A stretch of DNA of 6,699 nucleotides from DASZGL01 sp035938875. GTDB taxonomy: Bacteria > Chloroflexota > Dormibacteria > Aeolococcales > Aeolococcaceae. Position numbers and translations under genes: made by a program. Positions 1-6,320 of this stretch are shown here, piece after piece; the first letter of the stretch is position 1, and every line of letters begins with the position of its first letter. Below the pieces are notes generated by a model. That model did no database searches. It was not told where the DNA came from and saw only the letters and a list, made by a program, of their open reading frames with translations. The stretch lies in contig DASZGL010000129.1 in assembly GCA_035938875.1 (NCBI GenBank), forward strand, positions 1-6,699. The letters are read 5' to 3'.

Positions 1-282
1 CTGACGCCGGCGGCGGTCAGGGTCGAGCGGTCGCGGTCACAGCGGCGGCGCTCCGCCGCCGAGCAGGTCGCCGTCACCGTGTGGTTCGGCGAGGGACCCG
101 CTCTACCGGCGCCGCACAGCGCGGTGACTGCGCGCCGCCAAGCGCTCCGCGTCGGCGCCGGCGTGCTCAGCGCCGCCGCGGTCGCCGTCGTCACCACCGC
201 GGCCGCGCGCATGGGCACCGCCCGCGATGTTCCCGCGCTGGGCATCGGCGACAGGCCGCGGCTGGGGCCACCCGCGGAGTGA
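1..282 (+). CDS. C-terminal fragment of an unrecognised protein with one hydrophobic segment
   Basis: The frame is open from the first base to a TGA at 280-282, giving 93 residues, so the true start lies left of the window. About nine in ten codons end in G or C, which supports this frame over the overlapping +2 frame, whose product is an arginine-rich string. The fragment has a basic stretch (residues 8-18, rich in Arg and Ser), a short VTVWFGEG segment, then Arg45-Arg46 followed by an Ala/Val-rich hydrophobic stretch at about residues 49-69. It ends in a Gly/Pro/Arg tail. The hydrophobic stretch could be a single membrane helix, but its alanine content makes this uncertain. I do not recognise the family and assign no function. 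The gene runs toward the leftward genes, and the two stop codons are only 20 bases apart. A GTG at 79 could be read as a start, but nothing favours it over an upstream one. Confidence 0.6.
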   Translation: MTPAAVRVERSRSQRRRSAAEQVAVTVWFGEGPALPAPHSAVTARRQALRVGAGVLSAAAVAVVTTAAARMGTARDVPALGIGDRPRLGPPAE

Positions 283-312
283 GTCACACCGCCGCGGGGC
301 CGTCAGCCGCGG
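272..312. terminator. GC-rich dyads at a convergent gene junction, possible bidirectional terminator
   Basis: Between and around the two facing stop codons, the palindrome CCGCGG occurs at 272-277, 292-297 and 307-312, with a fourth copy at 256-261. Any two copies can pair; the 292-297 and 307-312 copies would give a six-base stem with a nine-base loop. A second palindrome, GTGAGTCAC, covers 279-287 and includes the TGA of the rightward gene. There is no run of T on either strand, so this is not a classical intrinsic terminator. GC-only hairpins are common in high-GC bacteria. The position, rather than the sequence, makes a termination role plausible. Confidence 0.25.
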
Positions 313-1139
313 AGGCGATCGAGGAGGCTGGTGCTCGGGCGGCGTTCGGGGGGTAGTTCGCGCAGCCGTTCACCGTCGGTGATCAACACCGCGGTGGCAC
401 AGGGGTTGAGCGTCTCCCGATAGGTTCGCACCACGCGGTGGCGGAAACGCGTTGCCTGCTCGGCATCGCCCGCCGCCTGCGCGAGGACGACGGAGCGATC
501 GGGAACGCCGATGAGCACGTCGCCTCCAGCGCGGTCTGCGAAGGCTCGGAGCACGGCACCAACCATGAGCACGCTTCCCTGGAAGAGGAGGTCGCCGCTG
601 AGCCTCCAGCCGTCCGCAGCCACCCGGTCGGCCGCGGCGATGCGTTGCGCCACACTGGCAAAGCGCGCACTGGTGTTGCTGGTGGCGGCGTCGCGCGTGG
701 CCTTCTCGCCGTGCTCGGCCCACTCGCTGCGGGGCACGCCGCGCATGATCGAGTTGGGCAGTGACTCGGCGACGAACGCCACCAGCGGCCCGGCGACGTC
801 GACGGCGAGCAGCTCGTCGGCGCCGCTGTGCCCGGCGAGATAGTCACGGGTGCGCACGCACCACACCACCCGGGCCAAGGACAACGTGGAGGAAGGGCGC
901 GCGGTGAGCTGCGTCTCGGCCGCGGCGACGAACTCGGCGATGAGCGCCGCCGTGCGCCACGGGTGCCGGCCGCACTCGTCGTACAGAGGACCGAGCGGCA
1001 GGGTGACGGCGGCGACACCGGCTCCGTGCAATCGCAGCGCGAATCGCACCGCGTCGACGTCGACGTTCAGGCCGCGATAGCGGGCGGCGAGTTGCAGTCG
1101 CAGCCGCTCGGCGAACTCGGCGCGGTCATCGCTGCTCAT
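303..1139 (-). CDS. DUF1444/YtpQ-like protein, third gene of the AAA-VWA cluster
   Basis: This is a 278-residue protein with no signal peptide and no convincing membrane segment, so it is probably cytosolic. I recognise no catalytic motif. Length and block order resemble DUF1444 (Bacillus YtpQ type, about 270 residues, function unknown). There is an N-terminal helix and strands, then VTLPLGPLYDEC (about 45-56) followed by a helix, the strand region LARVVWCVRTRDYL (88-101), LLAVDVAGPLVAFVAESLP (110-128), a central helical stretch (140-180), and a late DVLIGVPDRSVVLAQAAGD segment (207-225). It ends in a charged Arg/Glu/Pro tail. I inferred the match from memory of the family, so it is tentative. 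The ATG at 1139 is the first start after the upstream stop in this frame. A weak GGTGG lies nine bases before it. The gene starts 60 bases after the VWA gene, in the same frame, and is probably co-transcribed with it. That makes it a candidate partner or client of the ATPase. Confidence 0.8.
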   Translation of the reverse strand: MSSDDRAEFAERLRLQLAARYRGLNVDVDAVRFALRLHGAGVAAVTLPLGPLYDECGRHPWRTAALIAEFVAAAETQLTARPSSTLSLARVVWCVRTRDYLAGHSGADELLAVDVAGPLVAFVAESLPNSIMRGVPRSEWAEHGEKATRDAATSNTSARFASVAQRIAAADRVAADGWRLSGDLLFQGSVLMVGAVLRAFADRAGGDVLIGVPDRSVVLAQAAGDAEQATRFRHRVVRTYRETLNPCATAVLITDGERLRELPPERRPSTSLLDRLRG

Positions 1140-1199
1140 CGTCTGGCGCCACCGATGAGGGGACGGCGGTGCAACCCTGGTGTTCTGAGCGCAGGAGCG

Positions 1200-3248
1200 T
1201 CAGGCTGCCTGTCGACGCTGGGCCACGTAGTCGAGGAGGATGTAGTCGCCGAGCCGGTCGGGAGAGATGAAGAAGGCCCGTCCGCGGTTGAGGCGGGTCA
1301 GCTGCTTGACGAACTGCACCAGGTGATAGTTCGACTCCAGCATGAAGGTGTTGATGACGATGTTCTCCTTGGTGCAACGCTGCACCTCGATCAGCGTCTT
1401 GCGGAAGGTGTCGGGTAGCGGCGGGTAGAAAAACACCGCGTGCGATCCCTCCATGTGCGCGGTGGGCTCGCCGTCACTGACGATGATGATCTGCTTGTTC
1501 TCGCCCGCATGGCGGCTGAGCAGGTGACGAGCGAGCATCAGCCCGTGCTGCATGTTCGTGCCGTAGACATACTCCTGGAAGGTGAGCTGGGGCAGGGCTG
1601 ACGGCGCGATGATGCGTGCATAGTCGCTGAAGCCGACGATGTGCAACGTGTCCCGGGGAAACTGCGTGCGGATCAGCGAGTCGAGCGCCAGGGCAACCTT
1701 CTTCGCGGCGTAGAAGTAGCCGCGCAGCGGCATGCTTCGACTCATGTCGAGCATCAGCACCGTTGCCGAGCGCGTCGTCGCCTCACTGCGGTAGACCTCG
1801 AAGTCCTGCGGCGCGAGGCGCGGCATGGCGCGCAGCTCACCGGGTCGCCGGGTGGCGTCGCCGCCCTCGGACGCCTCTCGATGCACCGCGTTCATCACCG
1901 TCTTCTCGACGTCCAGGGCGAAGGGATCGCCGAACTCGTACGGCTTGCTGTCGTCGCTGCGCTCTCCGGTGCTGCCGTCGCGACGCAGCGCGTGGTTGCC
2001 GAAGCGATCGCGCTTGAGCCGAGCGAAGAGGTCGCCCAGCGCCTTCTGGCCGATGCGTCGCATGCCTCGCGCGGTCAGCTGCAGGCCGCGCTGATCGCGC
2101 TGCACCAAGCCGTTCTCCTCGAGCCGCCGCATCATCTGCTGCAGCTGGTCGAGGCTTCGCGCGGCGTCATCACCGAGCGTCGCCCGGAGCTCGGCCATGG
2201 TGCGCTCGTCGATCTCGCCGCCACGATAGGCATCGCGCAACGCTCGCTCGAGCTCCTCCATGCCCTGGAGGCGGCCCATCAGGTCCATGGCCTCGTCGAG
2301 GGGCAGCTGCTCGCCGCCGAAGAACGAGTAACGGTTGCCCAGCCGCTGCCGCGGTGAGAGCAGCTCCAGCGCGCCGCCGAGCTGGGCAAGCTCCGCCTGC
2401 AGCTCGGGATCGCTGAAGGCGGCGTCCATCAGCTCGCCGAGCTGGCGTCGCATGTCGGGTCCCAGCGACTGCATCAGCGAGTCCATGCGCGCCATCTGAC
2501 GCTGCAGTTGCTCGACGAATTCCTCGAACGTCGCCGGTGCGTCGGGGAACATCCGCCCCCACTTGCGCAGGAATGCCTGGTAGTTCTGCTGCAGCTGCTC
2601 GGCGGGCACGCCCTCGAGTTTCTGGCGCATGAGCGAGTTGAGGTCGTGGACCAGCTCGCGCAGCGCGGCTGTCTCCTCACCGGACATGCTCTGCAAGCGC
2701 TCGGTCATCTCCTTGAAGTAGGTGTCGACGACGCCCTTCTTGAGCTCTTCGAGCAGGCGCTGGAAGGCCTGCTCGGCGCGGGGATCCATGAACTCGTAGT
2801 CCTGCAGTGAGCGGATCGCGGCGGCGGGTTCGCCGGGCAGCTCGTCGAGCGTCTGCCGGCGGGCGCGCACGACACGTTCGAGCACCCGCTGCGCGGATTC
2901 GCCCTGAGCCTGCTGGAGTCGCTCGTCGATGCCCTCGCGCTCCATGCGCACCACGTTGTCGAGCTTCTCCTGGATGTCCTTGAAGACACCGTCGAGGTTG
3001 AAGCGCTCCAGCTGCTGCTGGCGCCGGCGGCGCAGCTGCTCCATCATCTCCTCGAGGCCGACCAGCCGGCGTCCCTGCCGGTCGCGCCAGCCCTGGCTGA
3101 GCATGCGGCGCAGCGCCGACTCGAAGTCCCAGCCGTGGAAGACGTCCTCGCTGAGCCGTCCGAACAGCTCCTCGACGTCGGGACCGAGCGGGTCCTGGGT
3201 TCCATCCCACGAGGAGAAGCGGTGATGCCGCTGGGGGAATCCGGTCAT
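1200..3248 (-). CDS. VWA-domain protein, partner of the MoxR/ChlI-like ATPase (Rv0959-like)
   Basis: This 682-residue soluble protein has a long helical N-terminal part and a C-terminal von Willebrand A domain (about 494-670). The VWA domain has a complete metal-ion-dependent adhesion site: DMSRS at 501-505 (Asp501, Ser503, Ser505), Thr564 in YGTNMQ, and Asp592 in SDGEPT. Residues 60-300 are rich in Glu, Gln, Arg and Leu and look like helical bundles or coiled coil. Residues 378-412 (GLV..GLQLTARGMRRIG) resemble a winged helix. In BchD, CobT and CoxE-type proteins, the VWA domain docks onto the hexameric ATPase and presents the target. The same role is inferred here because the gene follows the ATPase gene by 18 bases. 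Length and order match, from memory, Mycobacterium Rv0959 (about 670 residues). The ATG at 3248 has no good ribosome binding site, so translation may be coupled to the upstream gene. There is no signal peptide. The exact substrate is unknown. Confidence 0.93.
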   Translation of the reverse strand: MTGFPQRHHRFSSWDGTQDPLGPDVEELFGRLSEDVFHGWDFESALRRMLSQGWRDRQGRRLVGLEEMMEQLRRRRQQQLERFNLDGVFKDIQEKLDNVVRMEREGIDERLQQAQGESAQRVLERVVRARRQTLDELPGEPAAAIRSLQDYEFMDPRAEQAFQRLLEELKKGVVDTYFKEMTERLQSMSGEETAALRELVHDLNSLMRQKLEGVPAEQLQQNYQAFLRKWGRMFPDAPATFEEFVEQLQRQMARMDSLMQSLGPDMRRQLGELMDAAFSDPELQAELAQLGGALELLSPRQRLGNRYSFFGGEQLPLDEAMDLMGRLQGMEELERALRDAYRGGEIDERTMAELRATLGDDAARSLDQLQQMMRRLEENGLVQRDQRGLQLTARGMRRIGQKALGDLFARLKRDRFGNHALRRDGSTGERSDDSKPYEFGDPFALDVEKTVMNAVHREASEGGDATRRPGELRAMPRLAPQDFEVYRSEATTRSATVLMLDMSRSMPLRGYFYAAKKVALALDSLIRTQFPRDTLHIVGFSDYARIIAPSALPQLTFQEYVYGTNMQHGLMLARHLLSRHAGENKQIIIVSDGEPTAHMEGSHAVFFYPPLPDTFRKTLIEVQRCTKENIVINTFMLESNYHLVQFVKQLTRLNRGRAFFISPDRLGDYILLDYVAQRRQAA

Positions 3249-3266
3249 GGCCGGGCGCCGAGCCTG

Positions 3267-4667
3267 CTAGCCGCCGTAGATCGACGAACCGTCGACCGGG
3301 GTCTTGTTGAGCCGTTTGCTCAGGTGCAGGCCCTCGAGGATGAACTCGAGGGCGGCGGCGCGCGATGCCGCGGTGCTGGGCTCGTCGAGCTTCTGCAGGA
3401 CACGGTCGATGCCGCCCAGCTCGCGCACCACCGACTCGTACTCCTCGCTCGGTGCCCGATCGCTGACCTCGACGGTGAATCCATTGCGGTCGAAGCGCTG
3501 CACCAGCTCGGTGAACTCCTGCACGGTGAAGTGACGGCGGAAGACGTTGCTGCAGGCGTTGCGGATGATCTTGTCCAGGACCGCCGAGTCCTCGCCCTCC
3601 TCCCACGTCTCCAGCTCGAGCTTGCCGGCGCTGGAGGGCACCAGTGCGGGCAGGTCGCTGATCCGGGGCACAGCGTCCTTCTCCCCGGTGCGGATCGCGC
3701 GGCGCAGAGCGTTGCTCTCCAGGTTTTCGTAATTGGCAATGCTGACCCGAACTGAAACGCCGCTGCGCTGGTTGACCTGGGGACTGCGCCGCGCCAGGTG
3801 GGTGATCTCGGCGACGATCTCGCGCATGTAGTGAGGAACGCGCACGTCGGCGGGCGAGTCGGCGAAGCTGCTCTTCTCCTGCTCCACGATGGCGATCTCG
3901 TGCTCGATGGTCTTGGGATAGTGGGTGCGGATCTGGGCGCCGAAGCGATCCTTCAGTGGGGTGATGATCCGGCCCCGGTTGGTGTAGTCCTCGGGGTTCG
4001 CCGTGGCCACGACGTAGACGTCGAGCGGCAAGCGGATGCGATAACCGCGGATCTGCACGTCGCGCTCTTCGATGACGTTGAGCAGTCCCACCTGGATGCG
4101 CTCGGCGAGGTCGGGGAGCTCGTTGATGGCGAAGATGCCCCGGTGGGTGCGCGGCACCAGCCCGTAGTGGATGGTCAGCTCATCGCTGAGATACCGGCCC
4201 TCGGCGACGCGGATGGGATCGACCTCGCCGATCAGGTCGGCGATCGACGTGTCCGGCGTGGCCAGCTTCTCGGCGTAGCGCTGCTGGCGAGCGATCCAGC
4301 TGATCACGGTGCCGTCACCCTGCTCGCCCACCAGGTCGCGGCAGCGGCGGCAGATGGGGTGGTAGGGGTTGTCGTTGATCTCGCAGCCGGCGATGGCGGG
4401 AATCGACTCGTCGAGCAGCGAGGTGAGCGAGCGCACCAGGCGTGACTTGGCCTGGCCTCGCTCGCCGAGGAGGACGATGTCCTGCCCGGCGAGAATGGCG
4501 TTCTCCAGCTGGGGGATGACCGTGTCCTCGTAGCCGAGAATCCCCTCGAAGAGTTGCTCGCCGCCGGCCAGCGCGCGAATCAGGTTGCGGCGCAGCTCCG
4601 ACTTCACCGACTCGACGCGATACTCCGAGCGGCGCAGGTCACCGATGGTCGCAGGCAGGTTGGGCAC
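3267..4667 (-). CDS. MoxR/magnesium-chelatase-I-like AAA+ ATPase (Rv0958-like)
   Basis: This 466-residue cytosolic ATPase belongs to the ChlI/MoxR branch of AAA+ proteins. Visible parts in order are an N-terminal helical region, Walker A GERGQAKS (68-75, Lys74), a Cys/His insertion (Cys95, His103, Cys106, Cys109), the Walker B region GIFAINEL (177-184), sensor 1 ATANPED (221-227), LKDRF (238-242) with Arg241 as a candidate arginine finger, and the RSGVSVRVS segment (301-309) with candidate sensor 2 arginines. The Walker B aspartate position appears to hold Asn182 beside Glu183; I recall the same INELPDL motif in mycobacterial Rv0958-like proteins. Such ATPases form hexameric rings that work with a VWA partner to insert metals or remodel enzymes, and that partner is the next gene. 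The target cannot be read from the sequence. The family is often labelled magnesium chelatase by homology, which is not evidence of that activity. The start is GTG at 4665-4667 behind a GAGGA site. It begins about 100 bases after the cobB-like gene. Confidence 0.95.
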   Translation of the reverse strand: MPNLPATIGDLRRSEYRVESVKSELRRNLIRALAGGEQLFEGILGYEDTVIPQLENAILAGQDIVLLGERGQAKSRLVRSLTSLLDESIPAIAGCEINDNPYHPICRRCRDLVGEQGDGTVISWIARQQRYAEKLATPDTSIADLIGEVDPIRVAEGRYLSDELTIHYGLVPRTHRGIFAINELPDLAERIQVGLLNVIEERDVQIRGYRIRLPLDVYVVATANPEDYTNRGRIITPLKDRFGAQIRTHYPKTIEHEIAIVEQEKSSFADSPADVRVPHYMREIVAEITHLARRSPQVNQRSGVSVRVSIANYENLESNALRRAIRTGEKDAVPRISDLPALVPSSAGKLELETWEEGEDSAVLDKIIRNACSNVFRRHFTVQEFTELVQRFDRNGFTVEVSDRAPSEEYESVVRELGGIDRVLQKLDEPSTAASRAAALEFILEGLHLSKRLNKTPVDGSSIYGG

Positions 4668-4675
4668 GGTTCCTC
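4668..4675 (-). promoter_or_regulatory. Ribosome binding site fixing the GTG start of the ATPase gene
   Basis: On the minus strand, GAGGA (4671-4675) is followed by ACC and then GTG (4667-4665). The spacing is slightly short but usable. The resulting N-terminus (LPATIGDLRRSEYR) fits what I recall of the start of this ATPase family, which supports GTG as the start. Confidence 0.55.
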
Positions 4676-4708
4676 AGGACAGACACTGATGCGGCGGTTC
4701 AGCGTACA

Positions 4709-4722
4709 CCCCGGACACGGGG
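4709..4722 (-). other. GC hairpin between the cobB-like gene and the ATPase gene
   Basis: The minus strand reads CCCCG-TGTC-CGGGG, a perfect five-base stem with a four-base loop, roughly midway through the 97-base gap. No T tract follows, so it is a weak terminator candidate at best. A TACGCT hexamer just downstream (minus strand, 4701-4706) fits the loose TANNNT pattern of a -10 box, but no matching -35 box is visible. The gap may separate two transcription units, so the ATPase genes may have their own promoter. This is not settled by sequence. Confidence 0.25.
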
Positions 4723-4765
4723 ATACCGGGATGGGGAATCGCCGCAGCCGCGACGGGCCCGCCGG

Positions 4766-6220
4766 TCAGACGGGCTGAGCTTCCCTGGCCGCGCCCTGGC
4801 GCGCTCGCCGCGCGTCGAACATCCGGGTGGTGAAACGCTCGGCGATCCCCGGGTCGTGGCCGAAGTGCAGGTGGACGAAGGAGGCGACCATGGAGCCGCT
4901 CGCCCAGCCCTCGCAGCCCAGTGGCTCGCCGTCACTGTGATGCATCGAGTACACCGGGCGCAGGCAGTCGTTGCCGCCGAGGATGGAGCAGACGTGGAAC
5001 TCGTGACCGCGGAGCCGCGTCCCGGCGGGACCCAGCAGGCAGTCGGACATGAGGCGCAGCTCGCGATATCCGGCGCGCGGTTCGCCGCCGTCCATGCCGA
5101 CGTCCACGGCGATGACGCCTGCCATCTCGTGGACCACGTCGTCCATGGTGCGCACGGTGCGCGACAGGTAGAGCAGACCACCGGACTCCGCGTAGATGGG
5201 CATCCCCTGGGCATGCGCGCGACGCACCGACTCCATCATCGAGCGATTGGCCGACAGCCGCGGGACGAACACCGGGGAGAAGCCTCCGCCGAAGTACAGC
5301 CCGTCGATGTCGCGCGGCAGGCTGCGCTCGTCCATCGGCGAGAAGGGCACGATCTCGGCGCCGGCCTCCTCGAGCAGCTCGAGGTTCTCGGGGTAGTAGA
5401 AACAGAACGCGTCGTCGAAGGCCACGCCGAGGCGCACCGCCGACGCCGGTGGGGTGAGCGCTCGCCGCGCCGGTGCCGGCATGGGTCGAGCCTGGACCAT
5501 CAGCCGCTCGATGAGGTCGAGGTCGCAGTGCCGCTCGGTCGCCGTGGCGAGGTGGCGGATGGCCTCGTCGACGCGGGGGTTTTCGGTGACCGGCAGCAGG
5601 CCCAGGTGCCATTCGGGGATGGCCATGGCGTCGATCCGGGGCAGGGCGCCGAGGACGGGTAGCTTGGCCAGGTCCCACACCGCGTCCTCGACGAGACGCC
5701 GCTGGTGATCGCTGGGGACGTTGTTGAGCAGGACGCCGATGAGCGGCAGATCCGGGTCGAGCTGGCGTACACCGAGCGCCACCGCCGCCGCCGTCTCCCC
5801 CATCGAGCTGACGTCGAGCACCAGGATGACCGGTGCCCTGGCCAGCTCGGCTACCTCCGCGGTGCTCCCCGGGAAGGGATGGCCGGCGAGAGCACGGCTG
5901 GGCTCTGGGCGCAGCCCGTGGCAGTCGAAGACCCCCATCACGCCCTCGATCACCGCACAGTCGGCGCCGACGGTACCCCCGGACAGCGCCCGCCGAACAC
6001 CGGTGTCACCGAGCAGCCAGGGATCGAGGTTGCGGCAGGGACGTCCACTCACGTGAGCGAGGTATGCGCTGTCGACGAGGTCGGGCCCGACCTTGTAGGT
6101 CTGCACCGTGCGGCCGCGGCGGCAGAGTGCGGCGACGAGCCCCAGGGCAACCGTGGTCTTGCCCGCGCCGGACCTGACGCCGGCGACCACCAGGCGGGGG
6201 ACCGTGACCTCGTCGAGCAT
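4766..6220 (-). CDS. cobB: Cobyrinate a,c-diamide synthase family protein with Ser in place of the glutaminase Cys
   Basis: This 484-residue two-domain protein matches CobB/CbiA, which amidates the a and c side chains of the corrin ring in cobalamin synthesis using ATP and glutamine-derived ammonia. The N-terminal synthetase domain (about 7-240) has the P-loop GVRSGAGKTT (14-23), KVGPDLVD (43-50, Asp47 and Asp50), NLDPWL (64-69), IEGVMGVFD (91-99, Glu92 and Asp99), STAEVAEL (119-126) and NNVPSD (166-171). These acidic residues line up with those known as important in Salmonella CbiA. The C-terminal amidotransferase domain (about 262-460) has FGGGFS (310-315) and HLHF (450-453). The nucleophile motif reads YAESGGLLYL (343-352), so the usual Cys is Ser346. 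A loop after FD (100-118) is longer than usual. CobQ is less likely because the ECGGL-type context and the length fit CobB. The ATG at 6220 has a GGAGG site four bases upstream. No other cob gene is visible here. It could be a paralogue with another tetrapyrrole substrate. Confidence 0.9.
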   Translation of the reverse strand: MLDEVTVPRLVVAGVRSGAGKTTVALGLVAALCRRGRTVQTYKVGPDLVDSAYLAHVSGRPCRNLDPWLLGDTGVRRALSGGTVGADCAVIEGVMGVFDCHGLRPEPSRALAGHPFPGSTAEVAELARAPVILVLDVSSMGETAAAVALGVRQLDPDLPLIGVLLNNVPSDHQRRLVEDAVWDLAKLPVLGALPRIDAMAIPEWHLGLLPVTENPRVDEAIRHLATATERHCDLDLIERLMVQARPMPAPARRALTPPASAVRLGVAFDDAFCFYYPENLELLEEAGAEIVPFSPMDERSLPRDIDGLYFGGGFSPVFVPRLSANRSMMESVRRAHAQGMPIYAESGGLLYLSRTVRTMDDVVHEMAGVIAVDVGMDGGEPRAGYRELRLMSDCLLGPAGTRLRGHEFHVCSILGGNDCLRPVYSMHHSDGEPLGCEGWASGSMVASFVHLHFGHDPGIAERFTTRMFDARRARQGAAREAQPV

Positions 6221-6240
6221 GTCGCCTCCGCTGCCAGCGG
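6221..6240 (-). promoter_or_regulatory. cobB ribosome binding site beside a small hairpin
   Basis: On the minus strand, GGAGG (6225-6229) lies four bases before the ATG and decides this start. An inverted repeat, CCGCT-GGC-AGCGG (6228-6240), overlaps the first two bases of that site. Folding could slightly shield ribosome binding. The stem is short and could be chance in GC-rich DNA. The rest of the 100-base gap to recJ holds no cobalamin-riboswitch-like core. Confidence 0.35.
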
Positions 6241-6320
6241 CTCTGCACTCAGCGGACCCCGCACGGGCATTGCTGCCCTCTCCCCCGGCGCTGTCGGTCC
6301 CTGATTTGCGGGTGACGCTA

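Noticed and set aside
1200..4667. Assignment of the ATPase and VWA genes as cobaltochelatase CobS/CobT or Mg-chelatase BchI/BchD
   Set aside because: The domain layout is shared by many maturation systems, and no CobN/BchH-type large subunit is in the window. The closest remembered match is the Rv0958/Rv0959 pair, whose target is unknown.
4701..4740. Promoter for the ATPase gene with -10 TACGCT
   Set aside because: A single loose hexamer without a -35 match is too weak to list as a promoter.
4766..6220. Cobyric acid synthase CobQ
   Set aside because: The amidotransferase motif context (YAE-GGLLYL) and the short synthetase domain fit CobB/CbiA. CobQ has a different motif around its Cys.
438..6304. 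Long plus-strand open frames, for example 828-1418, 1641-2357, 3135-3755, 3798-4445, 4856-5662 and 5705-6304
   Set aside because: Each lies wholly or mostly opposite a well-supported minus-strand gene. High-GC DNA has few stops, and the products show no family motif and odd His/Arg/Ala-rich composition.
6221..6320. Cobalamin riboswitch upstream of cobB
   Set aside because: The gap is only 100 bases, shorter than the usual riboswitch, and no B12-box-like core is seen. One could only exist if it extended into recJ, which is unlikely.
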